The translations under genes and the position numbers were made by a program. 64,000 nt of DNA, from assembly GCF_002157225.2 (NCBI RefSeq), contig NZ_CP020038.1:4494501-4558500 (forward strand). Reading direction: 5' to 3'. This DNA is from Agarilytica rhodophyticola. Its GTDB lineage: Bacteria > Pseudomonadota > Gammaproteobacteria > Pseudomonadales > Cellvibrionaceae. Below, piece by piece: positions 26,576 through 36,451 of the stretch (within the stretch, counting starts at the first letter, position 1; the number at the start of each line of letters is the position of its first letter). Under the pieces are notes generated by a model, which worked only from the letters and a program-made list of their open reading frames with translations, ran no database searches and was not told where the DNA came from.

Positions 26576-27475
26576 CTACTCATCAAGGCCGAGACTGCGC
26601 AGAGCTCTTTCATCATCAGACCATCCTGACTTCACTTTCACCCAGAGATTTAACATTACCTTCGATTCCACTAATGTTTCAATATCTTGTCTTGCCTGTT
26701 GGCCGATATTTTTAACCTTTTCACCTTTATCGCCAATTAAGATACGCTTTTGCCCTTCTCTTTCGGTTAAGATCAATGCACTAATGGTAATAAGATCCGG
26801 ATCTTCATTGAATTCCTCGATTTCCACAGCAATTTGATGAGGCAACTCGGCGCCCAATTGCCGAGTAATTTTTTCTCTTATAATCTCTGCCGCCATGAAA
26901 CGAAGGCTTCGATCAGTAATTTGATCTTCAGGGTAGAAAAACTCAGAGTGAGGCAACGCGTCAGACACAAGAGATTCCAGACGGTCGATATTCTGATTTC
27001 TTAGTGCAGAAATCGGTACTATTTCACCCTTTGGCAATTTTTCTTGAAGGCTAGCAAGATGTGGGAGGATATCGTTCTTATCTGGAAGTTGATCCAATTT
27101 ATTAACGGCAATAATCACAGGGCAAGACTCATTAACTACTTGAGACAAAACCACATCATCTTCTTGTGTCCAATGATCCTTATCGACCACAAAAATAATT
27201 ACATCAACCCCCTGTAGAGCAGAGGAAGCCGAGCGATTCATAAAACGATTAATTGCTTTTTTATGGCCTTGGTGTATTCCTGGAGTATCCACAAACACCA
27301 TTTGTACCGCATCTTGAGTTTTGATACCAATCACGTTATTGCGCGTGGTTTGAGGCTTACGAGAGGTAATACTGATCTTCTGCTCAACAATATGATTAAG
27401 TAAGGTCGATTTGCCTACATTAGGGCGGCCTACAATAGCAATATAGCCGCATCGGGTGTTGGTATCGTTTGACAT
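26576..27475 (-). CDS. era: GTPase Era (ribosome assembly)
   Basis: Binds 16S rRNA 3' end and assists 30S maturation. The G domain has G1 GRPNVGKS (about 16-23), G3 DTPGIH and G4 NKLD. The C-terminal KH domain (about 200-299) has [18 protein letters not shown] and [15 protein letters not shown]. At about 299 residues it matches E. coli Era. It follows rnc by about 30 bp, so the two are almost certainly co-transcribed, as in most gammaproteobacteria. Confidence 0.97.
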   Translation of the reverse strand: MSNDTNTRCGYIAIVGRPNVGKSTLLNHIVEQKISITSRKPQTTRNNVIGIKTQDAVQMVFVDTPGIHQGHKKAINRFMNRSASSALQGVDVIIFVVDKDHWTQEDDVVLSQVVNESCPVIIAVNKLDQLPDKNDILPHLASLQEKLPKGEIVPISALRNQNIDRLESLVSDALPHSEFFYPEDQITDRSLRFMAAEIIREKITRQLGAELPHQIAVEIEEFNEDPDLITISALILTEREGQKRILIGDKGEKVKNIGQQARQDIETLVESKVMLNLWVKVKSGWSDDERALRSLGLDE

Positions 27476-27508
27476 CACAGCTCACACTTAATTGCCGTTT
27501 CCGGCAAT

Positions 27509-28183
27509 TTATATTTTAAGATGGTTTAGCATTTTTTCAGCGGCAAGTTTTTCTGCTGCTCGTTTACTTGAACTGACCGCAACAAAGACCTGTGCGACGG
27601 ACTCCAGCCTGCACTCAATTACAAATTCTTTAGCATGGGCTTCACCACGGGTTTCTATAACAGTATAGATTGGCAATGGTTTTTTGTTTTCTTGTAAGTG
27701 TTCCTGCAATCGCGTTTTCGGGTCTTTATCGGTATTTTCTAAGGTAATGTTATCAAGTCTAGAGTCAAACCAAGAAAGCACTATTTGTTGGCACCTAATA
27801 AAATCGCTGTCACTATAGATCGCACCGATTATAGCTTCAACCGCATCGGCAAGAATCGAATCACGGCGAAAACCACCACTTTTCATCTCACCTTCGCCAA
27901 GAATCAGATTGTCTCCGAGCAAAAATTCACGGGCCAGCTCAGCGAGGGTTTTACCTTGAACCAAGGTGGCACGTAAGCGGCTGAGATCACCTTCCCGACT
28001 GCTTGGAAACTTCTTACAAAGTGCATCAGCAATAATAAAATTCAGAAGGGAGTCACCCAAAAACTCCAGCCTCTCGTTATTATCTTTGCCGACACTGCGA
28101 TGAGACAGCGCCCTTTTTAAAAGACTGGGGTCTTTAAACTCATATCCTAGACGTCGGATAAGTTGATTATTTTTTATCTTCAT
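27509..28183 (-). CDS. rnc: ribonuclease III
   Basis: Double-strand RNA endonuclease processing rRNA precursors. It is 224 residues. The RNase III signature NERLEFLGDSLLNFIIAD (36-53) holds the catalytic acids, and ADAVEAIIGAIY supplies the second metal site. A C-terminal dsRNA-binding domain (about 153-224) ends with SSKRAAEKLAAEKML. Its start overlaps the upstream DUF4845 gene by 17 bp, implying translational coupling. Confidence 0.97.
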   Translation of the reverse strand: MKIKNNQLIRRLGYEFKDPSLLKRALSHRSVGKDNNERLEFLGDSLLNFIIADALCKKFPSSREGDLSRLRATLVQGKTLAELAREFLLGDNLILGEGEMKSGGFRRDSILADAVEAIIGAIYSDSDFIRCQQIVLSWFDSRLDNITLENTDKDPKTRLQEHLQENKKPLPIYTVIETRGEAHAKEFVIECRLESVAQVFVAVSSSKRAAEKLAAEKMLNHLKI

Positions 28184-28592
28184 CCCAAATTTCTATCAAA
28201 TACTCACAGCAGGCATCAGGATTCTTAGTATCCAGTTGATTTTTAAAGGATATTACGACATCAATATCGTGGACGATATTCTCTCGTACTTCATATATGC
28301 TATTGACAATTAATCGCCCATCGTAGCGCTTCACTTTGAAACTCTTGCTCTGTACATCACCAAGAGCATTGATCGCCATATATTTTCCAAGCTGGCCTTT
28401 TAACGTTGAGGCACTGACATTTGGCAAGTCTGTATTGTTCTTAACGAGAAACTTCAAACCCTCTTGGACATAAATATTCTCAACGTATGCAGGCACAATC
28501 GCTATAGCTACTGTCGAAAAAGCAACAACTATACATATCACTACTAACCAGCCAATAGTGCTAAAACCTGATTGTTTTTTATGTGTTGCCAT
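28167..28592 (-). CDS. DUF4845 membrane-anchored protein
   Basis: 141 residues. A single N-terminal transmembrane helix (about 10-34: FSTIGWLVVICIVVAFSTVAIAIVPAY) is followed by a mostly periplasmic domain, as in DUF4845 proteins found between lepB and rnc in Pseudomonas relatives. The KQSGFSTIGW start resembles a pilin-like N-terminus. The function is unknown. The 3' end overlaps rnc. Confidence 0.85.
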   Translation of the reverse strand: MATHKKQSGFSTIGWLVVICIVVAFSTVAIAIVPAYVENIYVQEGLKFLVKNNTDLPNVSASTLKGQLGKYMAINALGDVQSKSFKVKRYDGRLIVNSIYEVRENIVHDIDVVISFKNQLDTKNPDACCEYLIEIWDEDKK

Positions 28593-28774
28593 TTTGCCCT
28601 CGGAGATAGAATGTGTTTATGGTTTCTAAGCGCTGCGAACAGACCTTAAAAATATTCGGCACACAATACACTGCGCCGACAATTTATTTTCCAGCAAAAG
28701 AACAAGGCTGTATACCCTATTTCACTAGCCCTGATTCACATTATTACGACATCGTTGCCACCGCACAGATACGC

Positions 28775-29635
28775 TTATATCGTGCCTACACGAGAAAAGC
28801 TAGGAATACTTAATATCCTCTCCCAATGCATCCAGATAGCAAAAGCTTTACCTACAATTCGCTCTTCAGGCACAGGCCCCCAGAACCGGCTGTCGAAGCT
28901 ATTATCGCGATTGTCGCCCATCATGAAGTAATGGCCCGCCGGCACCACCCATTCTTGATCTGAAGCATTGGATGTCTCAGACTCACATTTGCGCATCTTG
29001 TGCGAGCGATCACCAAAATGCTCATCAACAACAACATTTTGACCGTATTTATTAATGCATTCGCGGTCGAGTTTAGTATTCCCTGCAACCGCTGTTTGCG
29101 GCATTTCTTTACCATTAATATACAGAGTATTGGCCCGATAGCGAACCGTGTCTCCAGGCAAACCAATAACACGTTTAATAAAATATCGATCCTCATGAGG
29201 CGGAAAAAATACCATCACATCACCTCTCTTTGGATCGTCTATATCCACAACCTTATTGCGAATGAGAGGCAAGCGAATACCATAGGAGAATTTGTTCACC
29301 AGAATAAAGTCGCCAACTTTTAAAGTGGGATACATAGATTCAGAAGGAATTTGAAAAGGCTCAACAATAAATGAACGGAAGACAAAAACCAGTAACAGCA
29401 CGGGGAAAAACGATTTCGAATATTCGACAATAGCCGGTTCCGTTGCCACCGCTTCCATCGCCACTTGATATTTTTGATTTTCATTGCGCTCAGTTTCTGA
29501 CAAAGATGCAAATTCTGCATCGACCGCGTTGATCGCTAGCTGGCGCTTGCGCTGCCATAACACCAAATCAACCAGCCAAATGACACCTGTGGAGGCTACA
29601 GCTAAAAATAAGATTAAAGGTAGATTAATATCCAT
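28775..29635 (-). CDS. lepB: signal peptidase I
   Basis: Membrane serine protease that removes Sec and Tat signal peptides. It is 286 residues. TM1 is at about 5-25 and TM2 at about 76-92, with the catalytic domain in the periplasm. The nucleophile is S100 in IPSESMYPTLKVGDF and the general base is K154 in YFIKRVIGLPGD. The C-terminal box GDNRDNSFDSRFWG is intact. It lies 23 bp downstream of lepA on the same strand. Confidence 0.97.
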   Translation of the reverse strand: MDINLPLILFLAVASTGVIWLVDLVLWQRKRQLAINAVDAEFASLSETERNENQKYQVAMEAVATEPAIVEYSKSFFPVLLLVFVFRSFIVEPFQIPSESMYPTLKVGDFILVNKFSYGIRLPLIRNKVVDIDDPKRGDVMVFFPPHEDRYFIKRVIGLPGDTVRYRANTLYINGKEMPQTAVAGNTKLDRECINKYGQNVVVDEHFGDRSHKMRKCESETSNASDQEWVVPAGHYFMMGDNRDNSFDSRFWGPVPEERIVGKAFAIWMHWERILSIPSFSRVGTI

Positions 29636-29658
29636 GTTTACTGTTTTTACTATACCGT

Positions 29659-31461
29659 CTAATTATCAACTTTTAACACAGCCAGGAAAGCCTCTTGAGG
29701 TATTTCCACACTGCCCACTTGCTTCATACGTTTTTTACCCGCTTTCTGCTTCTCTAAAAGCTTTTTCTTACGAGTAATATCACCACCATAACACTTGGCG
29801 GTAACGTTCTTTCTCAATGCTTTAACTGTTGTTCGTGCTACAACCTGACCACCAATAGCGGCTTGAATTGCAACATCGAACATCTGCCTTGGAATCAATT
29901 CCTTCATCTTTTCAGCCAAAGCACGCCCCTTAAATTGGGCATTGTCGCGGTGAACAATCAACGCTAGAGCATCTACCTTTTCACCGTTTATAAGCACATC
30001 CAATCTTACTAGACGTGCTGCTTCAAATTTTACAAAGCTATAGTCCAATGAAGCAAACCCGCGACTAACAGATTTCAAGCGGTCAAAGAAATCCATCACC
30101 ACTTCGTTCATAGGAAGCTCATATTTCACTGAGACTTGAGACCCCAAATACACAATATCTTTTTGAACACCACGCTTTTCAACACAAAGGGTGATCACCG
30201 CACCTAAGTAGTCTTGCGGTACCAGAATATTGGCTTCCACAATCGGCTCGCGCATCTCTTCGATAATGCCTAAATCCGGCAGTTTGGAGGGGTTATCCAC
30301 CGAGACTACTTCACCGTTTTTGGTTTCAACTTCATATATCACCGTCGGTGCTGTAGTGATCAAATCAAGGTTGTATTCCCGCTCCAGACGCTCCTGGATA
30401 ATTTCCATGTGTAGCATACCCAAAAAACCGCAGCGGAAACCAAAGCCCAAAGCATCGGAGCTTTCTGGCTCATAGAATAACGATGCATCATTGAGGGTGA
30501 GTTTGGCTAGTGCTTCTCGAAAAGACTCATAGTCATCTGAGCTAATGGGGAAAAGGCCAGCATAAACCTGTGGTTTAACTTTCTGAAAGCCAGGAAGTGC
30601 AGTAACTTCAGGAGTGGAAGTATGGCAAAGGGTATCGCCTACAGGAGCGCCATGAATATCCTTAATACCAGCAACAACAAAACCCACCTCACCGGCTTTG
30701 AGAATACCAGTGTCATGGCGTTTAGGGGTGAACACACCGACAATATCCACAATATGACTCTTGCCAATAGATTTGGAAATAATTTTGTCTTTAGTTTTTA
30801 GCGTCCCCTGAGTGACGCGCACTAGAGAGACAACACCAAGATAGTTGTCAAACCAAGAGTCAATAATAAGGGCTTGCAGAGGCGCTTCTGCATCACCTGC
30901 AGGAGCTGGTACAGCTTCTACTAGGCGCTCTAATACGTCTTCAATTCCAAGGCCCGATTTGGCACTACAATGAACAGCATCAGTAGCGTCTATACCGATA
31001 ATATCTTCAATCTCTTGTGCTACCCGGTCTGGCTCTGCCTGCGGCAAATCCATTTTGTTTAAAATAGGAATCACTTCCAAGCCTTGCTCAATAGCCGTAT
31101 AACAATTGGCTACCGACTGAGCTTCTACTCCCTGTGCTGCATCCACAACCAGAAGCGCACCTTCACAAGCAGCTAAAGAGCGAGATACTTCATAGGAAAA
31201 GTCTACGTGACCCGGCGTATCGATAAAGTTGAGTTGATAGACATTGCCGTCTTTGGCTTTGTAATCGAGGGTGACACTCTGCGCTTTAATAGTAATGCCG
31301 CGCTCACGCTCAATATCCATTGAGTCTAACACTTGTGCTTCCATCTCACGTGCTTCAAGACCACCACAATACTGGATAAAACGATCGGCCAGGGTAGACT
31401 TACCATGGTCGATGTGGGCAATAATGGAAAAATTTCTAATGTTGTCGATTTTATCTGTCAA
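29659..31461 (-). CDS. lepA: elongation factor 4 (LepA)
   Basis: Translational GTPase acting on stalled or initiating ribosomes. It is 600 residues, the family norm. G1 is [10 protein letters not shown] (about 15-24), G2 lies in [11 protein letters not shown]3 is DTPGHVDF and G4 is NKMDLP. The LepA-specific C-terminal domain ends with [18 protein letters not shown]. It starts at TTG 31461. It lies with lepB in the usual lepA-lepB operon. Confidence 0.97.
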   Translation of the reverse strand: MTDKIDNIRNFSIIAHIDHGKSTLADRFIQYCGGLEAREMEAQVLDSMDIERERGITIKAQSVTLDYKAKDGNVYQLNFIDTPGHVDFSYEVSRSLAACEGALLVVDAAQGVEAQSVANCYTAIEQGLEVIPILNKMDLPQAEPDRVAQEIEDIIGIDATDAVHCSAKSGLGIEDVLERLVEAVPAPAGDAEAPLQALIIDSWFDNYLGVVSLVRVTQGTLKTKDKIISKSIGKSHIVDIVGVFTPKRHDTGILKAGEVGFVVAGIKDIHGAPVGDTLCHTSTPEVTALPGFQKVKPQVYAGLFPISSDDYESFREALAKLTLNDASLFYEPESSDALGFGFRCGFLGMLHMEIIQERLEREYNLDLITTAPTVIYEVETKNGEVVSVDNPSKLPDLGIIEEMREPIVEANILVPQDYLGAVITLCVEKRGVQKDIVYLGSQVSVKYELPMNEVVMDFFDRLKSVSRGFASLDYSFVKFEAARLVRLDVLINGEKVDALALIVHRDNAQFKGRALAEKMKELIPRQMFDVAIQAAIGGQVVARTTVKALRKNVTAKCYGGDITRKKKLLEKQKAGKKRMKQVGSVEIPQEAFLAVLKVDN

Positions 31462-31800
31462 AACGCTACTACTCTTTACAGTGCCATATCATGGGATGTC
31501 ATTATCCATGAGCGTAACAGTTATTCCTAGTTAGCACCTTTTATAAATATATAAATAAGCACTAACTGCATCATCGGAAGATGATGTACTTTACTGGATC
31601 AAATGCAGTTACGCGAAAGCGGCGCATTATACCCGTTATAGATCAACAATTTCAGCAAAGTATTTAAGAATCAAGTGATTGGCAGCAAAAAGGCGCTAGA
31701 ATCTTATCAATTTTGGGGCCAATAACAGCCCCTTACATACATTAATACTGTGGTGATGAGCCAAACCCCCTTCGATCGCAGAGGATTTGAGCGTTTTAAA
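31462..31800. other. lepA leader / mucD-lepA intergenic region with overlapping inverted repeats
   Basis: Two mutually exclusive pairings occur. CATCATC (31569-31575) pairs with GATGATG (31580-31586) around GGAA, and AACTGCAT (31564-31571) pairs with ATGCAGTT (31603-31610). A weak GGGGC/GCCCC stem lies at about 31714-31732 near the mucD stop. No gene is seen. Confidence 0.45.
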
Positions 31801-33201
31801 TTATTCTAAAGTAATGGTTCTAAATACCGGCAGGCCGTTGCTGAAAAATCGTATTGGTAAAAGACTGCCAGAAGGCAAGTCTTTGACGATTTTTTCAAAG
31901 TTTTTGACGCTAGTAATTTCTTCGAAACCCAACTGAGCAATAACATCGCCGACTTTAACCCCTGCCTTGCCAACAGGTCCATCCGCATCCACTTCTACGA
32001 CACTAACGCCACCTTTGATACCCAAACGCTTAAGCTCAGCAGATTCCACCTTAGCAACAGAAATACCCAAGCGGCCATTAGCACCACTCTTAGGCTTAGA
32101 ATCACCTGAAGACGTACTAGCAAGATCGACTTCGCCGCCACGGGTTCCAACTTTAACCATAATTTCTCTACGCTTCCCTTCGCGCATAACGATGACACTC
32201 ACTTTTTCACCTGGCGCAGTAATCCCCACAGCGTGAGGCAGATCAGCACTCTCAATAATTTCATCATCGCCAAAGCGAATAATAATATCGCCCGCCCTTA
32301 AGCCAGAAGATGCAGCAGGCCCATCTTCTTCCATTGAGGCAATTAGAGCACCACGAGGGTTCTTCAGACCAAAAGAGTTAGCCAGGTCTTTATCCACTTC
32401 TTGAATAACAACGCCCAACCAACCTCGATCCACACGCCCTTTCTTTTTAAGCTGCTTGACAACATTAATAGCCATACTCGATGGAATCGCAAAAGATAGA
32501 CCTATCGAGCCGCCAGAACGCGTATAAATTTGAGAGTTAACACCAACTACTTGGCCATCCATATTGAATAAGGGACCGCCGGAATTACCGGGGTTAATCG
32601 CCACATCTGTTTGGATAAAAGGCACATAATTACCGTTAGAACCGTTGGGGATGCTTCTACCTTTCGCACTGACAATGCCTGCACTAGCAGAGAAGTCCAA
32701 ACCAAAAGGAGAACCTATAGCCACCACCCATTCGCCTACTTTCAAAGAGTCACCATCAGCAAGCTTTAAAAATGGCAGACCTTTTTCTTCTACTTTAAGA
32801 AGCGCGAGATCCGATAGAGGGTCAACACCCACCACTACCGCGTCATACTCTCGACGATCAGTTAGACGCACAACAACTTCATCGGCATTTTCAATCACAT
32901 GATTGTTGGTCAGTAAATATCCATCTGCAGATATAAAAAAGCCGGACCCCATAGAGTGAAGGTTGCGTTCAGGCAATTCTCCACGAGGTTCAAAGAAGCG
33001 ACGAAAAATATCGGGGATTTCTTGTCCCTGTGGCAGCTGCAAATTGCCTCTTTGGGATTTGGTTGTTGTGTTAATTTTCACCACAGCAGGCGAGGTCTTC
33101 TCAATTAGATCAGTAAAATCCGGCAGACCTCTGGCAGCTTGAGCAGAGTTTATTGTTAACAAAAATAAAAAAATCGTCGCAAATACTGAAACGCGTATCA
33201 T
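31801..33201 (-). CDS. mucD: periplasmic serine protease MucD/DegP
   Basis: HtrA-family protease and chaperone that degrades misfolded envelope proteins and restrains the sigma-E response. It is 466 residues with a Sec signal peptide (about 1-22, ending AQA). The trypsin-like triad is H101 (TNNHVIENADE), D131 (DPLSDLALLKV) and S207 (NPGNSGGPLF). Two PDZ domains follow (about 255-345 and 365-455). It is downstream of rseC in the rpoE cluster, the Pseudomonas mucD position. Confidence 0.95.
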   Translation of the reverse strand: MIRVSVFATIFLFLLTINSAQAARGLPDFTDLIEKTSPAVVKINTTTKSQRGNLQLPQGQEIPDIFRRFFEPRGELPERNLHSMGSGFFISADGYLLTNNHVIENADEVVVRLTDRREYDAVVVGVDPLSDLALLKVEEKGLPFLKLADGDSLKVGEWVVAIGSPFGLDFSASAGIVSAKGRSIPNGSNGNYVPFIQTDVAINPGNSGGPLFNMDGQVVGVNSQIYTRSGGSIGLSFAIPSSMAINVVKQLKKKGRVDRGWLGVVIQEVDKDLANSFGLKNPRGALIASMEEDGPAASSGLRAGDIIIRFGDDEIIESADLPHAVGITAPGEKVSVIVMREGKRREIMVKVGTRGGEVDLASTSSGDSKPKSGANGRLGISVAKVESAELKRLGIKGGVSVVEVDADGPVGKAGVKVGDVIAQLGFEEITSVKNFEKIVKDLPSGSLLPIRFFSNGLPVFRTITLE

Positions 33202-33232
33202 ATGAGCATGTTCTCCATAATCACATAAACAT

Positions 33233-33703
33233 CTATGCGTCGGAAGCTAGCGCTTTACCGATAACATAAGCCTGATAAAAAGATTTTTTTCGTGAAAAGC
33301 GCTGATGGATTCTCACACTTAGACCACCTACTAAAAGTCCAGATAAGGCACCAACAGCAGACATCAGTTCATGAGAGCCGCCAGACCCTAAATTGGTTCC
33401 CGCATAAGCGCCGATTATCATAAATAGCAGCGGTATACCGTAGGCAATGAGTGCAGCCCATACTAAAGCATTTTCACTAATACCCAAAATTGCATTATCA
33501 CCCACAGTCCAATCGTGGCTTCGTGATTGGCCCTCAAATAAAGCTTTAATGAAAGTCATATTAGAAGATTTGTCGGCTGTCATAAGGAGTTTTTGCCCAC
33601 AGCCATGCCTCGCTGCACAAGCGCCACAGGTAGATTGTTTTAATGTTTCTACCCAAAGACCATCATCCTCGACGGCAACAACTCGACCTGTCTCTTTCAA
33701 CAC
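33233..33703 (-). CDS. rseC: SoxR-reducing/sigma-E regulatory protein RseC
   Basis: 156-residue inner-membrane protein of the RseC/MucC family. The N-terminal cytoplasmic part has the cysteine cluster CGACAARHGCG (about 22-32). Two membrane helices follow (about 82-102 and 110-130). It is reported to modulate sigma-E and to act in the Rsx electron-transfer route. It starts at GTG 33703 and is packed 12 bp from rseB. Confidence 0.92.
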   Translation of the reverse strand: MLKETGRVVAVEDDGLWVETLKQSTCGACAARHGCGQKLLMTADKSSNMTFIKALFEGQSRSHDWTVGDNAILGISENALVWAALIAYGIPLLFMIIGAYAGTNLGSGGSHELMSAVGALSGLLVGGLSVRIHQRFSRKKSFYQAYVIGKALASDA

Positions 33704-33715
33704 GGATTGTGCACC

Positions 33716-34684
33716 TTAAAGCTGTGTCGCTTTTATGGAGGATAAAATGCGGCTGGCAGCGCTGCTCGGAATTTCCCCCAATACTGAGACATGCACAGCT
33801 TTAGAGGACTCAGAAGAAATCAAGCGCATCATAACAACCGTAGCGCCCTTTTTGTAATTAGTAGATATCGGCGGGGTATTGCCATTGTCATCGTCATCCC
33901 CAATGACTTTAGCAAATACAGAAAATGAGGCCAAACCATCGGTATAGGTTTCCATATGACCATCTTGAGCAGAATACTGATATCCAGAAAGTGCAAAACC
34001 TGGAGGAGTCCAAGTAGGCTGCCAACTGGATGCCTTCATCAAGGCCTTCCCATCACTGCAATTGTGCTCACCAGCCAGATAAGATCCTGCCAATGGTCGC
34101 TCGAAATCTTCCGGTGTAAAACTTACATCAGTTTCAAGGGAAACAAAATGCAAACGTTCGAGTACTTTTCTGTCATTACCGACAAATAATGCCTTTGTCG
34201 GCAGATAAGAAGCCATATCAATAGATAAGATAACACTGTATCGATACTGGTCTTTCGGCGCCAACTGCACCATCCAAGAATCGCGGCCAGCAATACGTTC
34301 AGCGCCAATCAAATTAAATTTATAATGGGTCTCCAATTTCGACAAAGAGCCATCAGACAGCTGAATACGCCCGCCACTGAGAAGAATTCCCCCATGAGTT
34401 GCACAGTCAGGACGGCGTCCTTGTCTCACAACCGCACGGTCGGGCCCATTTAAGTAGAACACCCGCTCATATTCGACACCATCGATAACACTGTGCGCAA
34501 TTTCTAATACTTCCAGCTTGCCGGAGTGCTCATATGTCAGACGACCACGATAGCTAGTACTGCGCATAGCATGAGCAACATTAGAGAGAAGTTGTTTAAC
34601 ATTGGGGGCTTCAGATTGAGCGGTGGAATACTGCCCAAAGAACATGGGCAGTATTAAAAAGAAACCTCGTAACAAGGCTGGCAT
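33716..34684 (-). CDS. rseB: sigma-E regulator RseB/MucB
   Basis: Periplasmic protein that binds RseA and protects it from DegS/AlgW cleavage until lipid signals release it. It is 322 residues with a signal peptide (about 1-23). The MucB/RseB fold has an N-terminal lipid-binding-type half and a C-terminal half (WQPTWTPPGFALSGYQ). It lies three bases downstream of rseA, so translation is coupled. Confidence 0.94.
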   Translation of the reverse strand: MPALLRGFFLILPMFFGQYSTAQSEAPNVKQLLSNVAHAMRSTSYRGRLTYEHSGKLEVLEIAHSVIDGVEYERVFYLNGPDRAVVRQGRRPDCATHGGILLSGGRIQLSDGSLSKLETHYKFNLIGAERIAGRDSWMVQLAPKDQYRYSVILSIDMASYLPTKALFVGNDRKVLERLHFVSLETDVSFTPEDFERPLAGSYLAGEHNCSDGKALMKASSWQPTWTPPGFALSGYQYSAQDGHMETYTDGLASFSVFAKVIGDDDDNGNTPPISTNYKKGATVVMMRLISSESSKAVHVSVLGEIPSSAASRILSSIKATQL

Positions 34685-34687
34685 TCT

Positions 34688-35374
34688 TTATTGACCCTTT
34701 TCCTCTTCATTTAGCTCGGAAACTCTAGCGAAAGGAATCACTCCCATAGCACTAGAAGAAGAATTCTGTTCTGCATGCTTATACATAAGCCGATTTACTT
34801 GCTCTTGGAACTCGCTCTTACTGTTCAACACTACGGTTCCTTGAGGAACAAACTTCACTGAAGAGCGAGGCAGATTCGATTTCGGAGCAAAAGTATTGGT
34901 ACTGACAGTTCTGGCTGACAGAGGTGGCAATTCAAAACCTTGAGGCACAACAGCACCATTGACGGCATCGTTACTAGCTTCATCTGCTTGGCCAGCTGCG
35001 ATGGTGTTATCAACTTCCGCTTCACCGGAAAACTGCTGTACAGAAAAGACCATACCAAAGGCAACGGTCGCAGCGATAGCTGTTTTACCAAGTCCACTCC
35101 ACAAACGCCCCATACCACCGTAAGTGTTGACAACTTTCTCAGGTGTTTCATCAGCGATAGCTTCACTAATCGCAGCAGATAAATCAATTGACATATCCAC
35201 CTGTGCTTCGCTTCTCATAACTGCACCGATAGCGTGATAATTAGACCAGCTCTTCCTGGCTTCATCATCACTATCCATAGCTTTTAATACGCGCTGTAGA
35301 TCTAGATCGTTACTTTCACCATCAACCAATGCTGAAATGGATTCTTTAAGCGTTGAACTTGAAGTTTGAGTCAT
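34688..35374 (-). CDS. rseA: anti-sigma-E factor RseA/MucA
   Basis: Single-pass membrane anti-sigma factor that sequesters sigma-E. It is 228 residues. The N-terminal sigma-binding domain (KESISALVDGESNDLDLQRVL, about 8-28) is followed by WSNYHAIGAVMR. The transmembrane helix lies near 98-115 (AIAATVAFGMVFSVQ) and the rest is periplasmic. It is followed tightly by rseB. The gap to rpoE is 253 bp, much longer than the few tens of bases usual between rpoE and rseA. Confidence 0.93.
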   Translation of the reverse strand: MTQTSSSTLKESISALVDGESNDLDLQRVLKAMDSDDEARKSWSNYHAIGAVMRSEAQVDMSIDLSAAISEAIADETPEKVVNTYGGMGRLWSGLGKTAIAATVAFGMVFSVQQFSGEAEVDNTIAAGQADEASNDAVNGAVVPQGFELPPLSARTVSTNTFAPKSNLPRSSVKFVPQGTVVLNSKSEFQEQVNRLMYKHAEQNSSSSAMGVIPFARVSELNEEEKGQ

Positions 35375-35627
35375 ATATTAACAGCCTAATTATTACCTTG
35401 AACTTTTATAAAGTGTATAAATTATAAATTGCATAAACGACACAGTTACGCAAAACTTTCGCAAGATCAATCTGGTGCAAAATCGTGCCAGATTGTTCGC
35501 TTTATCGCAAGCTACATTCGCTACAACTAGTCTGACCGGTAAAAACGAGAATTGTTTCATAGTTATCTCAAAAACTTCACTTTATTTGCACAATTCTCAA
35601 ATTACTTACGTATACAGTTAGATTTAG
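35375..35627. promoter_or_regulatory. 253-bp rpoE-rseA spacer with hairpin and sigma-E-like element
   Basis: A hairpin CAATCTGG/CCAGATTG (35468-35475, 35488-35495, 12-base loop) lies in the middle. On the plus strand GAACTT at 35400-35405 starts a stretch matching 21 of 30 positions of the rpoE promoter element. Possible roles are attenuation between rpoE and rseA, a separate rseA promoter, or an antisense RNA. Confidence 0.4.
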
Positions 35628-36209
35628 CTAAGAAATTTCCGTCATTTGCTTTTCAATGGCCTCGCGCGCACGAAAAATTCTTGAACGCACGGTTCCCACC
35701 GGGCAATCCATGACTGCCGCGATTTCTTCATAGCTAAGACCTTCCATTTCCCGAAGTGTTACCGCAGTTCGTAAATCTTCTGGCAAATCGCGAATAGCTC
35801 GGTTGATCACCCCTTCTAGTTGATCGCGCATTAGCTGACCTTCCGGCGAAGCCAAATCTCTCAACTGCTCATTACCAGAGTAGTATTCGGCCTCCTCTAC
35901 TTCAACACCACTAGCAGGAGGACGTCGCCCTCGAGAAACCAAATGATTTTTCGCAGTGTTAATCGCAATGCGATAGATCCACGTATAAAAAGCACTATCG
36001 CCGCGAAAATTACCGATAGCCCGATAAGCTTTGATAAAAGCTTCTTGAGCCACATCGTAAACTTCAGACGAATCTTTAATATAGCGGCCAATAATAGAAA
36101 TGATCTTGTGTTGATATTTGAGAACCAAAAGATCAAACGCACGTTTGTCCCCTTTTTGTACTCGCTTAACTAACTCATGATCCGTATCTTGCGCCGGTTG
36201 CGCCGTCAT
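35628..36209 (-). CDS. rpoE: RNA polymerase sigma-E (AlgU/RpoE)
   Basis: Extracytoplasmic-function sigma factor for envelope stress. It is 193 residues. Region 2 has DLLVLKYQHKIISIIGRY and DVAQEAFIKAYRAI; the region 4 helix-turn-helix has TLREMEGLSYEEIAAVMDCPVGTVRSRIFRARE. It belongs to the AlgU type by neighbours rseA-rseB-rseC-mucD and divergent nadB, the exact Pseudomonas arrangement. A self-type promoter lies upstream (36283-36310). Confidence 0.97.
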   Translation of the reverse strand: MTAQPAQDTDHELVKRVQKGDKRAFDLLVLKYQHKIISIIGRYIKDSSEVYDVAQEAFIKAYRAIGNFRGDSAFYTWIYRIAINTAKNHLVSRGRRPPASGVEVEEAEYYSGNEQLRDLASPEGQLMRDQLEGVINRAIRDLPEDLRTAVTLREMEGLSYEEIAAVMDCPVGTVRSRIFRAREAIEKQMTEIS

Positions 36210-36282
36210 CCAGTTGTCCCCAAAAAAGAAATAAAAAAATAATCGTTTGTCTTACCATTTGGGCAAGCACGATTTAGCTCTA

Positions 36283-36310
36283 ATAGATATATACACTTTT
36301 GAAAAGTTCC
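36283..36310 (-). promoter_or_regulatory. sigma-E autoregulatory promoter of rpoE
   Basis: On the minus strand GGAACTT (36310-36304) is followed after 16 bases by TCTAT (36287-36283), close to the sigma-E consensus GAACTT-N16-TCTRA. It lies 74 bp upstream of the rpoE ATG, which implies autoactivation. Confidence 0.7.
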
Positions 36311-36312
36311 TA

Positions 36313-36451
36313 GAAGCAGTTTCATCGCTGGCAAACGCAGGCGAGACAGGGCAAAGATAACCGAGAAAACGCAGTTTACATGAAGTAAATGAGCATTTTG
36401 AGGTTATTTTTAACGCCGTATCGACAAGTCCAGCAGTTATGAAATGGCTTC
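36313..36451. repeat. ~140-bp imperfect palindromic element
   Basis: The outer arms GAAGCAGTTTCAT...CGCTGG (36313-36331) and the reverse complement of 36430-36451 (GAAGCCATTTCATAACTGCT) face each other. The inner arms are GTTTACATGAAGTAAAT with matching GATAACC/GGTTATT flanks. It lies between rpoE and nadB, directly beside the sigma-E -35 box. A related arm occurs at 25811-25829. It is probably a dispersed intergenic repeat. Confidence 0.55.

Noticed and set aside
28613-28813. 66-residue plus-strand ORF between lepB and the DUF4845 gene
   Set aside because: It overlaps the 3' end of lepB in antisense, and composition and start context give no support.
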